In this document: piece by piece, positions 10,970 to 20,195 of the stretch
Layout: the number at the start of each line of letters is the position of its first letter
Numbering within the stretch: the first letter of the stretch is position 1
Assembly (NCBI GenBank): GCA_947396885.1
Contig: OX377204.1
Span: forward strand, 91,894,728-91,958,727
DNA from: Heligmosomoides polygyrus polygyrus
Taxonomy: Eukaryota; Nematoda; Chromadorea; Rhabditida; Heligmosomidae
Direction of reading: 5' to 3'
DNA: 64,000 nucleotides
The notes under the pieces: generated by a model
What the model was told of the DNA's origin: nothing
Seen by the model: the letters and a program-made list of their open reading frames with translations, nothing else
Databases searched by the model: none
Program-made: the position numbers and the translations under genes

Positions 10970-11265
10970 CCTCTAAAACAGAAATTTTGTAAAATTTCGA
11001 ACAACGTGTTCACATATTGAGTAGTTGATCCGAAACTTCAAAGGAAGTTGTAGCAAATTTTCTTTGAAGAAAAAATTATTTTAACATCCTAGTGAGTCTG
11101 TAATTTAAAAAATAATCAACCTTTTGGAGAGTCTCAAGCTTAACATAGAAGAAGCTTATATCGATTTGGAAGAGTTCGTTTTAATTTCAAAATTTTTAGG
11201 CTATTTATAAGTGTCCAATTTGATTTGAAAAGCGTCCAGTTCGATATGATATAAAAGATATAAAA
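10970..11265. repeat. Family F, right half (copy 2)
   Basis: Contains AAATTTCGAACAACGTGTTCAC, TTTTGGAGAGTCTC and GAAGAGTTCG blocks ending in AGTGTCCAATTTGA, the order of family F right arms. It lies immediately upstream of the PLE. Confidence 0.55.
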
Positions 11266-11368
11266 AATGATATAATAGAAAGATATAAAAAATGATATAA
11301 AATAGATTCCATGTTCGACTCTCGATGAACCTTGGCATCCTTGATGTTGCTATAGACGAGTGGCTTGT

Positions 11369-11402
11369 TCAGCGTAGCCAAGATTGGTACAACTCTTTAT
11401 TG
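11369..11402 (+). repeat. PLE terminal inverted repeat, left
   Basis: TCAGCGTAGCCAAGATTGG continuing to CTTTATTG. It pairs with 14186-14219 (33 of 34 bases). Confidence 0.85.
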
Positions 11403-12184
11403 CTCTTCTGTGTCGCTGCCGACGCGAGGGAGTCATCCCAAACTTCATACAACGTAAACGACTGTTCGGTGCATGCGACCATCCAAAGGACGACAGGAAG
11501 ATTTTCTCCATTCACATGCATATATTGAAGACATGCATTTCTTTTAAGAGAGACCACATGTATGCTATGCTGAAGAAATGTGTCGCTAAGGAATCATGTT
11601 GTGAAAAGTACGTGCCGAGTCGCCTTTGGAGGAGGATCGTGGGTGAGTCGATGAACATCTGTGATTCTATCCGCTCTAATGCCAAAGTAAAACTGCGGGA
11701 AAGATTCACTAGGCTTTTAGATTCAAAACGATGCCGTAACCAACAATTTTCTATGGCTAATCAGTTAGACCATAACGGCCCAGACGCTGGTGGAAGTGGG
11801 GAAGACTTATGCAGCCCACGGGTCACCGTCATAGGTGACCTTCCGTTGTCATCGGGCGCACTGTCGGTGTTGGACTTGGGTCCCAGTTTTGCACCCGCTC
11901 GTTCTTTGTGCCCCGCCACGGCACGCAAGGTTGTGGGAAGTCTGCAGACGTTGCAGGATCGCCTGCGGCGTAAAGCGGCTATTGATGCGCAGGGTACTGG
12001 TTCGGACCCAGTGGGTGCTACAGCCATACCACCGCCACCGTTCCCGTCTACTTACCTGAGACCACATGAGCCTAACGGGACGGTGGATCAAAGTTCCGCG
12101 TGTTCACCACGTCCCTCTTTACCGTCCTGCGTAGCTTCGTGGGTAAACGGGTGTCTTCTAATCTCTCATCGGCATAAGCGATAA
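11384..12184 (+). CDS. PLE N-terminal region (ORF1, frame-separated)
   Basis: Open frame of 266 codons running into TAA at 12182-12184. It contains GVIPNFIQRKRLFG near residues 16-29 and a basic stretch around residues 86-95 (NAKVKLRERF), as expected of the leader region before the RT of PLEs. The first in-frame ATG is only at about 11516, so the upstream part may use another start, or this may be the N-terminal part of one long protein. The next frame (12177-13910) begins just after TAA at 12174-12176 and supplies the conserved SDKGGDFVV segment, so ORF1 and the RT frame were probably one ORF split by a small indel. Residues about 125-266 are rich in Pro, Ser and Ala with no recognised domain. 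Confidence 0.6.
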   Translation: MVQLFIALLCRCRREGVIPNFIQRKRLFGACDHPKDDRKIFSIHMHILKTCISFKRDHMYAMLKKCVAKESCCEKYVPSRLWRRIVGESMNICDSIRSNAKVKLRERFTRLLDSKRCRNQQFSMANQLDHNGPDAGGSGEDLCSPRVTVIGDLPLSSGALSVLDLGPSFAPARSLCPATARKVVGSLQTLQDRLRRKAAIDAQGTGSDPVGATAIPPPPFPSTYLRPHEPNGTVDQSSACSPRPSLPSCVASWVNGCLLISHRHKR

Positions 12185-13910
12185 AGGTGGAGACTTCGTT
12201 GTGCTGTCACAAGAGCTGGACCGAGCGATCACTCGTTTGCACCTCCAGGACGCATCGGTCTACAGTCGTTCTAGTCCTGAGGAGTTTAGACGACAATACC
12301 GTAGACTGAACAGGAAATGGGTAGAAGTGGCACGACCCACAAATCTACCTAAGGGGGTGATAACGAGGTTGCGTTGCGAACTGCCTACATGTCCGGTGCT
12401 CTACACGCTCATAAAGACGCACAAACTCCCTCCAGAGAGTGCCTCTGCCGACGACCCCTCAGTGTTCAAAGTCAGGCCCATCGTCAGCAATGTTGGTGGT
12501 CCCACTGACCGTATTGCTTGGTTTCTCAACCTCGTGCTTGTGCAGCTACTCCAGTTTATACCCGCCCACCTACCTAACACGAGCCATTTCCTCGAAAAGC
12601 TGAGAGAAGCCAGACTGCAGAAGGAATGCGTTATGGAGTCATTTGACGTAACATCGCTTTACACTAACGTCTCCAACAAATGCGCATTGGAGGCAGTTCT
12701 GGAAATTCTAAATGAACACCACACCAGCATAAACATGTACGGTTTATCAGTACTGCAAGTGGTAGGGCTCGTCAATGAGTGTCTGCAGTGCAACGTATTT
12801 AGGTGGTCGGGTGAGTATTACAAGCAGATAAGAGGCCTCGCCATGGGCCAAAGACTAGCTCCAGTTCTCGCGGTTGCATTCATGTCAAAGGTGGAGGCTC
12901 CTGTGCTAGATCGAATGCCCACCATCTACTGCCGGTATATTGACGATTGCTTTATCGTCTGTCCCACTCAACTCGAGATGGATACTTGCTTTGAGTTACT
13001 CAACCGGCAGTCAACGCACATTAAATTTACACGGGAGAAACCGCAGGAGAACTGGCTCGCATTCCTCAATGTGCAGATCCATCTTTCTGACGGGGTTTAC
13101 CGAACCAGGTGGTACCGGAAGCCGGCAAGCAAGAACATCATTGTTAACTGCGCATCGGCTCACCCATTCAGTATGAAAAGAGCCGTGGTTCAGAATATGT
13201 TCCGCACTGCTCGAGCGGTTTCATCTGAAACCGCGGAAAGGGCCTACTCTGTGAATATGGCGCACCGCATCGCGATTCAGAATGGATATGCTCCCACTGG
13301 CGGGGCTAGTGGGCAGAGACGACAGCCAAGAACCGCTGAGGAATCGCAGCGAGAACGGTCAAAGGTGACATTCTGTGTCCCGTTCATTTCGGACGCTCTG
13401 ACCGCAGCCATCCGTGGCTGCGTTAGGAAGGCTGAGCTGCAAGACGATGTGAGGGTGGTAGCAGTGCCACCTAACAACCTTAAGAAGCAGCTGGTCCGGA
13501 ACCGTTTGTATGACCGCCTATGCACAACACCATCATGTGTTGTTTGTCCTTTTGGGAAGGTTGGTGACTGTCAAACGTCTGGTGTGGTGTACCTGATCAG
13601 ATGTGCGGAGTGCGGAGAGGAGTATGTGGGTGAAACAGGTAGACCCTTGTGCGTAAGGATCAAGGAGCACTTGGACGGGTTGCGCAGGTCCCAAGTCTCC
13701 ACTCCCTTGGGCGAGCACAGGGTGCGGCGGCACGCGAACAGCTGTTTTGGGGTGGAGGTCAAGATCCTTGCGCGTGAAGATGAGATTTCGGCGCGCCGAA
13801 CTCTCGAGGCGCTGTACATTGCGGCGAAGTCCCCACAGATCAATAGGAAGGACGAGTGCTTGGCTGTGACCCAAGAGCTGGCGCCGTACGTCGCCCTCTG
13901 CGGGTTTTGA
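12177..13910 (+). CDS. Penelope-like reverse transcriptase with GIY-YIG endonuclease
   Basis: Uninterrupted frame of 577 codons. Counting from the GTG at 12201: RPIVS at 92-96, motif A FDVTSLYTNV at 148-157, motif B GLAMGQRLAP at 212-221, and catalytic YIDD at 246-249. WLAFLNVQI (285-293) and WYRKP (304-308) are typical of the PLE palm/thumb. A Cys cluster at 441, 446, 449 and 457 precedes a GIY-YIG nuclease: GVVYLIRC at 461-468, EYVGETGRP at 474-482, R486, H490, a candidate Glu at 537 and Asn 548. In this family the protein nicks DNA with GIY-YIG and primes reverse transcription of its own RNA. All catalytic residues I can check are present, so the domain could be functional if the upstream frame break is bypassed or absent in other copies. 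The start is uncertain because no ATG lies at the frame's beginning. Confidence 0.9.
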   Translation, partial: SDKGGDFVVLSQELDRAITRLHLQDASVYSRSSPEEFRRQYRRLNRKWVEVARPTNLPKGVITRLRCELPTCPVLYTLIKTHKLPPESASADDPSVFKVRPIVSNVGGPTDRIAWFLNLVLVQLLQFIPAHLPNTSHFLEKLREARLQKECVMESFDVTSLYTNVSNKCALEAVLEILNEHHTSINMYGLSVLQVVGLVNECLQCNVFRWSGEYYKQIRGLAMGQRLAPVLAVAFMSKVEAPVLDRMPTIYCRYIDDCFIVCPTQLEMDTCFELLNRQSTHIKFTREKPQENWLAFLNVQIHLSDGVYRTRWYRKPASKNIIVNCASAHPFSMKRAVVQNMFRTARAVSSETAERAYSVNMAHRIAIQNGYAPTGGASGQRRQPRTAEESQRERSKVTFCVPFISDALTAAIRGCVRKAELQDDVRVVAVPPNNLKKQLVRNRLYDRLCTTPSCVVCPFGKVGDCQTSGVVYLIRCAECGEEYVGETGRPLCVRIKEHLDGLRRSQVSTPLGEHRVRRHANSCFGVEVKILAREDEISARRTLEALYIAAKSPQINRKDECLAVTQELAPYVALCGF

Positions 13911-14150
13911 CCTCTGGGTCATGACATATTAGGTCCCTAAGATGTGTGGTCCCCCGGGCTCTAAGCTCATTCACCCATCTTTCGTCCAGCCAGGGTGACG
14001 GTGGACGCCTTTTGTCCACATCTAAGGTTAGCCATGTTTTCGACTTCTTTCGGCATCGTTTTCGTAGTCTCTTAGCCTTTTGGATGGGTTCCTGCAGAAT
14101 GAAATGGCATTTGGGAGGGTAGCTTCTCAGATGACTTCGACTTTTCCAGG

Positions 14151-14182
14151 CTCTGAAGAAGGCGACGACGCCGAAACGTAAG
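14151..14182 (+). other. PLE terminal hairpin, hammerhead-like core
   Basis: CTCTGAAGAAGGCG, then ACGACGCC and GAAACGTAAG. CTGAAGA fits the CUGANGA element of hammerhead ribozymes, GGCG/CGCC can form stem II, and GAAA follows. The first stem II pair would be A-C rather than G-C. PLE terminal repeats are known to carry hammerheads. Similar blocks occur at about 17020-17045 (-), 37403-37430 and 60478-60505. Activity is inference. Confidence 0.4.
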
Positions 14183-14185
14183 CCG

Positions 14186-14219
14186 CAATAAAGAGTTGTA
14201 GCAATCTTGGCTACGCTGA
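14186..14219 (-). repeat. PLE terminal inverted repeat, right
   Basis: CAATAAAGAGTTGTAGC through GGCTACGCTGA, the reverse complement of 11369-11402 with one mismatch. Confidence 0.85.
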
Positions 14220-14232
14220 TATAAAATAGTCT

Positions 14233-14532
14233 GGGCGCGTGCTAGCACAGTAGGGGATGGCGCCACCTGTCACGTGCAAATCAAAGCTACGCGAATTAAG
14301 GCTCTTGGTTCGGGTCCCGCCCAGGCCAATCAGGCGTTCTACGTCTCGTGGTCTGTGACCTAGTACTAGACTTGTCTATAAAGGGTAAAATACTGATTTG
14401 TACAACGAATAGCCACCAGAAGTCATTGTATGGCCAAATACGCATTCAAGTCACCTCCACGACATTCCGTAGAAGTATAATGCATGGCGGACTCCAAAGG
14501 GGAGTGAGCAACGCCGTCCTTTGCCCTTTCTT
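14233..14532 (+). mobile_element. SINE-A, near full length
   Basis: Starts a few bases after the PLE's right TSD. Head GCGCGTGCTAGCACAGTAGG, B box CTTGGTTCGGGTCCCGCCC, body, and CGTCCTTTGCCC tail. Confidence 0.85.
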
Positions 14533-14771
14533 CTAATAACAATAATTTAGTCAAATAATTTAATTAATAATAATAATAATTTAGTCAATTTAGTATATTT
14601 TAGAACGTCCAGTACGCCGTTTTTACCCTTTATAAGGAGAGTCAATCGTGTCCGTCTATCTGTCTGTCCAGCCACGCAAAATTAGTTGCTGTTCGAAAGG
14701 CTTCACATCCTACTCAATATCAACCCTAGTGTGACCTCGTAAACCCCTCCCTTAATTAAACTCATACCTGA

Positions 14772-14981
14772 GATGCGCCACGCATTCCACTTCTACGGGA
14801 TATTGAAAAGCATTTGAATGTGTATTATGTGGTCTGCACAATGACTACGGAAACCAGCGAATGTATTGTACTTCCCAGACAAGTCTGGTACCAAATCACC
14901 AACCCGGAGGGATGGAAAGCTTGGTTGGCCTGGGCGGACCGAACGAAGAAATTCGATCGTTTGGTTCGCTACCACGACTGC
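14772..14981 (-). mobile_element. SINE-A, 5'-truncated
   Basis: Minus-strand 3' block, central body and GGTTGGCCTGGGCGG. The head is replaced by unrelated sequence, and a plus-strand SINE fragment adjoins it. Confidence 0.75.
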
Positions 14982-15130
14982 TAAGGCCAGATACGCATTC
15001 AAGTCGCCTCTACGATATCACCAGCAGAAGAGTGGGCACATGTCGCTAATGCGACATACATAGGGATACAGGAAGCAGCAGCCAGTTATAGCATGACGCA
15101 TTCCAAAAACCCATCGATTAACTCCGAGCT
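14982..15130 (+). mobile_element. SINE-A 3' part, disrupted
   Basis: AAGGCCAGATACGCATTC and CGCCTCTACGATATCACC are followed by about 70 bp of other sequence, then ATGACGCATTCCAAAA and a decayed end. Confidence 0.55.
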
Positions 15131-15451
15131 TTACCACATTTCTATCCAGAATCAGCAGTTATATGTGCTCTGCTCCCTTTATAATCAAAGAAGTCGAAAA
15201 GCAAGCAATACAAAGCATGCAAAAAAACATGGGCGCGAATGCAATTTCGGAGAAGCAGTTTGAGCTGTTTTGCGAGAATGAAGGATGGCTCTCGACCTCG
15301 ACTTCAAATCCTGGGAACTTCTTTTGGCCTAAACGTCACCACTCACTGGCCCTTTGAGAGCCGCGAACTTCGGATGATTTGTGACGCTACATACATTGTG
15401 AGTCAGCAGTTGAGCACATGATCCAGCTCGACAGAGGGTGCATATATAATA
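15131..15451. other. Spacer with short unrecognised ORF
   Basis: A frame at 15163-15357 (+, ATG start, 64 codons) reads like a soluble helical peptide, but I recognise no family. It ends near the mariner-1 copy. Confidence 0.3.
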
Positions 15452-16328
15452 TTAGGGCGGGAGGGGGGGGGGGCAAAAGTAATGAGACTCTCCATGCCGT
15501 GCCCAAATATGTCGTGACTGGAGTCCGGTTTCGTGCTTCTCCTATTTGTATGTTTGTTTGCTACCTACTGAGAAGTGACCACTTTCGTCCTTTCCAGAAG
15601 CATGCCAAAACCCCAGTCTGGTGGGTCGACCTGTGTCGCGAAAATCTCGCCCGATTCCCAACCCCGAGCAGCCTGGACTCCATCTTCACGCAGGAATAGA
15701 AGTACGTCTTCTACCTTAACCCTGCCAAGCAGCGAGTCTTGGTGAGGCCTGATGACTTGTTACCGACCTTCGTTCGGAGGGATGTTCACGGCGTGAAGCA
15801 CCTTCTGCGCTTTTGAGACTGCGTCCATGGTGCGATATACTGGAAGCTGTTTTCCAAAAGCACCACGACGGACTCCAAGGCCATGGTGAACGAAATAGAG
15901 GAGATGGACCGGCGACTCGCATTTATTCGGTCTCAGCGCGCGAGAAGGTCCTCCTCTTCGACAACGCCGCATCCAATCGGGCAAAAGTGACGACGGATAA
16001 GCTTGCTCAGCTGGGCTACGTTCACATGCCTTACCCATAGTATTTGCCGGACATCTCTCCATGCCACTACTACGACTGAGCCTATAGGACTTCATGGTCG
16101 GAAGGGACACAAGGACCCAAGCAGACCTCGAAGGCCATACCGAGCAGTGGATCAGCACCAGGCCTAAGCAGTTCTGGAAGGACGGGATCAGGAAGTTGGC
16201 TGATCGACGGCAGCAAGGTCGTTGAACTTAATGGCGAATACATTCCTCAGCACCGTTGAGTTGTAAATGAGTTATAAAAAAGTAAAGAAATTTGTTGAAT
16301 TTGTCTCATTACTTTTGGCCCACCCTAA
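15452..16328 (+). mobile_element. mariner-1 element, copy 2
   Basis: Left end TTAGGGCGGGAGGGG...CAAAAGTAATGAGAC, right end GTCTCATTACTTTTGG...CACCCTAA, with TA at 15450-15451 and 16329-16330. About 0.88 kb, the same deleted structure as the other two copies. Confidence 0.85.
15640..16220 (+). pseudogene. mariner-1 transposase remnant
   Basis: Plus-strand frames retain pieces such as KQRVLVRPDDLLPTFVRRDV and AMVNEIEEMDRRLAFI but have at least two in-frame stops and shifts. The first catalytic Asp codon (GAT in copy 3, within QDEKY) is replaced, giving QE followed by a stop. The DNA-binding half is absent. Clearly dead. Confidence 0.8.
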
Positions 16329-16407
16329 TAGCCATCCTGATTCATCAGCAATTCCACACCTATCCGGATACCTTCTTCCTTGAAGTTTTTGTTGTAGTTC
16401 CTTCTGG

Positions 16408-16570
16408 AATGAGCCACACATTATATTATTATAGGATATCGTTGAAGCAATGTGAATGTGTATTTGACCTATAGAATGAGTGGCCAGGCGAGGGGCAATC
16501 CAGTGTCTCGTCCTTTTCAGATAGGTCTGGTACCAATCCACCAACTCTGGATGGATCTAGCCTTCTAGAT
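16408..16570 (-). mobile_element. SINE-A, 3' part, diverged
   Basis: Minus-strand body from the ATGAGCCACACATTATATT block to CCAACTCTGGATGG. The head is lost. Confidence 0.6.
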
Positions 16571-16737
16571 ATTCATCGGGAGAGTATGGAATGTTCGCCA
16601 GCTGCATCGCTTGGGTATTCATACGGATCTATGTAGCTTTCTCAGAGACATCAGGCGCTTCCTCCACTACTACGCGTCGTAGCAAGGCTACGCCGCAAAT
16701 TCGCAGACGGTGTTGGGTATTCGCAGATGTGGTAGGT

Positions 16738-16905
16738 TCTCATGCGGTAGCAGAGCGGAGGAGACGACGACTGTCGCGTGCACCTCCATTCGAGGCTCCG
16801 GGTTCGGGTTTCCCCCGTCGATCGAACCTTTCATCCTCGCAGACTTGGCGATGGCAAATTGACACCAGAATTGTCTGGAAAGGAAGACACTGATTTGTTC
16901 TGCCA
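16738..16905 (+). mobile_element. SINE-A, 5' part
   Basis: CATGCGGTAGCAGAGCGGAGG (A box) and CCGGGTTCGGGTTTCCC (B box), then half the body, stopping at TTTGTTCTGCC. Confidence 0.7.
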
Positions 16906-16969
16906 AAGTTCGGCTTCCAATAGATCTTGAAACAGCGCAGTTAATCTGTAGAGGAGATTGTTGACCAAG

Positions 16970-17050
16970 ATCGTCATCAACCTTATTACGGCCAATGTTT
17001 CGGCGGTTTCGGCGTAGTCGCCTTCTTCAGAGCCTGGAAAAGACGAAGAC
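16970..17050 (-). mobile_element. PLE terminal fragment
   Basis: The reverse complement aligns with 14138-14215: TTTTCCAGGCTCTGAAGAAG, GCGACTACGCCGAAAC, then a diverged GCAATAAAG-type segment and GATCTTGG. Confidence 0.7.
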
Positions 17051-17959
17051 TGTGGAACTGTTCCCCAAACACCATTTCTTCCTACGGACTAATCCTAAAA
17101 AATAAAGGCAAGATCCGATATCCGAGGCACAACTAACCTTCGAGGTGGATGACGTTGGACCACACACATTACACATTGTATCCGAATGAGTTATTTTTGA
17201 ATATCCGATTCGGATATTCCAATCCGAATCATCTAAAAATCCAAGTCCCCGAAATGGCCCGTATCCAAATCATCCAATTTTCCGAACATTTTGATTAGAT
17301 CCAATGTATACCAAACACCTGTAGCTGGAAGGAATCATAGATGAATAAGTTTCCGTCCTAGGGACCTCCTGACCACAGCGTCGCCGGGCATCAGATCGAG
17401 AAACCCACAGACGGAGCTCTACAAAGGGAGATTGAGAAAGATTGAAAAAACTCAGCAAGCAAGTGCAGTTGAGAAAATTCTGAAGTATAACTACGGTTGA
17501 ACGAGTTTCCCAGCTCAACACTTTCCCAGTATGCCGACCAACACCTTGGATGGACTTTGTCCCCAGGATCCTGAACGAAAGGTATGACGCCATGCATGCT
17601 TTCGAAGCGAAAAGGATTCACTGGACAACTCTGGCACGCTGTAGGGATTACTGGAGACGTTAACGGCGTCCGCTCGAACAAGCATTCTTCAAGGATCTCG
17701 GTTTGGGGAGTGGGACTGGAGATATTGAGCAGACATCCGCTGGATATGTGAGAGTTAAAGCGTTCTTCAACGTCGCAAAAAGTGGGTTGGTTTTTTTTAC
17801 GTACTTTTTTACGTAATTCAATTATTAAGGATAACAAGAGGTGAAATCATTTTAGTACACGCTATTCGAGAAGAAAAACATATAGGTGTAATTTTTATAA
17901 TTTCAAAAGGAGTACCTAGATGTTGGTGTTATTAAATTATTTTTAAAAATTTTTAAAAA
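17051..17959. other. Spacer with long unrecognised minus-strand ORF
   Basis: The longest open frame (17391-17837, -, 148 codons) has no domain I recognise. Short Lys-rich frames on the plus strand are interrupted. I do not call a gene. Confidence 0.35.
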
Positions 17960-17977
17960 TTGCTTCCTATTATTAAG

Positions 17978-18095
17978 TGAGCAGGAAGTGCTGGTTCGAG
18001 TCTCTCCTGGTGCTAGAGTTTCGACTACAATAAAACATCGTTGTAACAGCTTACATTCCCGGTACCAGCCACTTGAGCTTTAATGAAACTGAAGT
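17978..18095 (+). repeat. Family B tRNA-like element, 3' part
   Basis: GGTTCGAGTCTCTCCTGGTGC (T-arm plus acceptor 3' strand of a tRNA), then the family tail AAAACATCGTTGTAACAGC and ACCAGCCACTTGAG. Its mirror image is at 18805-18900. Confidence 0.6.
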
Positions 18096-18589
18096 GAATC
18101 ATACCTTCCTATTAGTTAATAGTTATTTTTGTCTATATTCTCATTTAGTTGTACTTACTAATATTTTCATATTTTTTATTTATTTTATGTGATTTAATAA
18201 ATTCTATTTCTGTTTAATTTTTCATTCTGCGCCCTCCATCTTCGACGCTAAGCTCAGACTTTGACAGGGAGAGGCTGCAGCATCGCATCGACTTACTGCT
18301 ACCAGCTGTAATTACTGAAGAATTAAATTCAGCTTCTGTCGAACGCCAGAAGACAACGATAAAGTGCAGATGCTGATTAGCTTCCTAACGACGACGGTGG
18401 AAGCGATAGCAAAGCGATGCTTGACATCATTCCTGAAGAAAAGACACATGGGCATGAGCCTAATTGCCGTGCTCAGGGAGCATTCTGGAGCCAGAAAAGA
18501 ATAGGAGAGCTTAAGCCAATTGCGAGATAATCAAAAACGTTTCAAAGCTATTTTTCGAAAATTATATTTTTTATTTAATTTTATTTTTA

Positions 18590-18802
18590 TTATACCATTT
18601 TCACGTCGAATTGGACACTCTTCTAAGCTAAAGCCTAAGACTTCTGATATCAAAGCAAATTCTTCTAAATTGAAATGAGCTTCTTCTACGTTGAACTAGA
18701 GACTCCAAAAAAGTAGGAATAATTTTTTGCTCAAGCAAAATTTTAGTATGACTTTCTTTGATGTTTTAGTTCACCTACCCAATACGTCAACATGTTCCAC
18801 TC
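18590..18802. repeat. Family F, left half (copy 3)
   Basis: TATACCATTTTCACGTCGAA at the end, then GGACACTCTTCT, CTTCTACGTTGAACTAG and GAGACTCCAAAAAAG, in left-arm order. Confidence 0.6.
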
Positions 18803-18804
18803 AT

Positions 18805-18995
18805 TTTCTTTGAGCCTCAAGTGGCTGGCATCGAGGAAGCTGCTACAACGACGTTTTGCTGCGATCAAAACTCTAACGCCAGGCGGGACTCGAACCCCCC
18901 CCCCCCCCCACCTCCTGTCGACCTATTCCCGCCCGGTCCGCAGGAGGTGATGGTTTGCGTCCCAACTGGAGCTATAGTTTGGCCGGAACAAAACA
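18805..18995 (-). repeat. Family B inverted pair, decayed
   Basis: The left arm (minus) has GCCAGGCGGGACTCGAACC and the right arm a mutated mirror ending AACAAAACATCTTTGTAACAG. A C run (about 18896-18910) replaces the inner tRNA part. Confidence 0.5.
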
Positions 18996-19014
18996 TCTTT
19001 GTAACAGTAAACAC

Positions 19015-19131
19015 GCTATATGTTGTTACAGGATGTTTTGTTGTGATCAAAACTCTTGCGCCAGGCGGGACTCGAACCCGCATCTTCTGCTTTCCGGGCA
19101 GCGATGTTCGTCTTACACCACCGGCGCTGTT
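19015..19131 (-). repeat. Family B arm with tRNA-like fold (left arm)
   Basis: 19058-19127 reads on the minus strand as a tRNA-like molecule. The acceptor stem GCGCCGG pairs with CTGGCGC, a GCGGG...CCCGC T-stem surrounds TTCGAGT, and the anticodon-loop-like CCGGAAA would give GGA. The D arm is poor, position 33 is not T, and there is no long variable arm as needed for tRNA-Ser. It is better read as a tRNA-derived repeat than a working tRNA gene. It forms a near-perfect inverted repeat with 19226-19341. Confidence 0.7.
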
Positions 19132-19225
19132 GATCTCTCAGTGAGGAAGGCATACTCCGTCTTATTCATGATTTTTCGTAAAATTAACACCTCATGAAAT
19201 CAATCGTGAATGTTACGTGCGGCCA

Positions 19226-19375
19226 AACAGCGCCGGTGGTGTAAGGCGAACATCGCTGCCCGGAAAGCAGAAGATGCGGGTTCGAGTCCCGCTTGGCGCA
19301 AGGATTTTAATTCAACAAAACATCCTGTAATAACATATAGCCTCTCTACCAGCCGCTCCAGGCTTAAGCAAATGT
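19226..19375 (+). repeat. Family B arm with tRNA-like fold (right arm)
   Basis: tRNA-like part at 19230-19299, followed by the family tail AACAAAACATCCTGTAATAAC and CTACCAGCCGCTCCAGGC. 19226-19341 mirrors 19015-19131 across a 94-bp centre. Confidence 0.7.
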
Positions 19376-19430
19376 GTAAAAACATTGCTACTAGTAAACA
19401 CGCTGTTTTTGGGTGCCAAAAACAAGATTG

Positions 19431-20195
19431 TGCCGTGCCCTCGTCCAAAACGTCGTGATATTTATTCGATTAATAGCAAAATTTCTACTTGCACTCATTA
19501 CAATTCCACACTTGTAAACAATACTACAAAACAATTATAAAAAAGACATATCCTCACTTTTACAACTAATTGGAGTTAACATTATCAATCAAATAAAATG
19601 GAGGCGAACTTTTTGAGTGCATGGCGCGGCCTGGTCGTTTAGTGCGTTACATGACTGCTGCCTTCTTGTGCTCTAAAAATTAATTCACTACTTCCTCTTT
19701 AAAGATAAACATTTTCATCAAAAATTAAAAAAATCAAAAACATTTAACATTGTTCATCTGCGCAACTGAACTAAAAAATTGAACCAAATTTGAACAAAAA
19801 AGTTATACAGAGCTTCCTCGGTATATGTCGCGAGGATGGGCAGCATTGTGAGATGGGGACGCCCCATCCAATCACGCTGCATTGAATGGGCATGCGATTC
19901 AGAGAGGGCGTGTATAGTCGGTACCCTGATCGGCTGGCATGTGTACGGTCTATGCTCTGTTTGGTTATTATTGGCTGGCGCGCTCCCACCCAGCGATGCT
20001 GCTCACTTTTACGACATGTACCGCTTCCTCAAACAAAAAATGTTTCTCACCATCTTATTGGGTCCGTAGTTTAACCTGCCTGAAGGTCATTTCGATTTAT
20101 AAGAGTTCGCTTTGATTTCAGGTGTTTTAGTCCAGCGTAGAAAAGTGGTCAGTTTGGCGAGAAGTGTCCAATTCGACTGAAAATGCTATAAATTA
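19431..20195. repeat. Family F (copy 4) interrupted by MITE-D
   Basis: A family F centre (GAGTGCATGGCGCGGCC near 19615) and a right-arm end (TATAAGAGTTCGCTTTG to GTGTCCAATTCGACTG, 20096-20175) are separated by the MITE at 19820-20022. Confidence 0.5.
19820..20022. mobile_element. MITE-D with 8-bp TSD
   Basis: Inverted ends GGTATATGTCGCG...GGGCAGCATTG and GATGCTGCTCAC...CGACATGTACC. GCTTCCTC is duplicated exactly on both sides (19812-19819, 20023-20030). There is no coding capacity. Relatives lie at 54798-54983 and 59395-59593. An 8-bp TSD is typical of hAT, P or Merlin-type transposases. Confidence 0.8.

Larger units (their letters stand above)
11306..14217 (+). mobile_element. Penelope-like element, near full length, 12-bp TSD
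   Basis: GATATAAAATAG occurs at 11294-11305 and again at 14218-14229, bracketing about 2.9 kb. Inside are an N-terminal ORF and a large ORF with a PLE-type reverse transcriptase followed by a GIY-YIG endonuclease. A 34-bp segment near the left end (11369-11402) is repeated in inverted orientation at the right end (14186-14219) with one mismatch. The right copy overlaps the first two bases of the TSD. Inverted partial terminal repeats and variable TSDs are known for PLEs. The element is complete except for a frame break near 12176. Confidence 0.85.

Noticed and set aside
17391..17837. 148-codon minus-strand ORF
   Set aside because: No recognisable domain, no splice or transcript evidence visible, and no homologue in the window. 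Left as unassigned.
19230..19299. Functional tRNA gene (anticodon GGA)
   Set aside because: No long variable arm for tRNA-Ser, poor D arm, C instead of T at position 33, and the segment is part of a repeated inverted unit.
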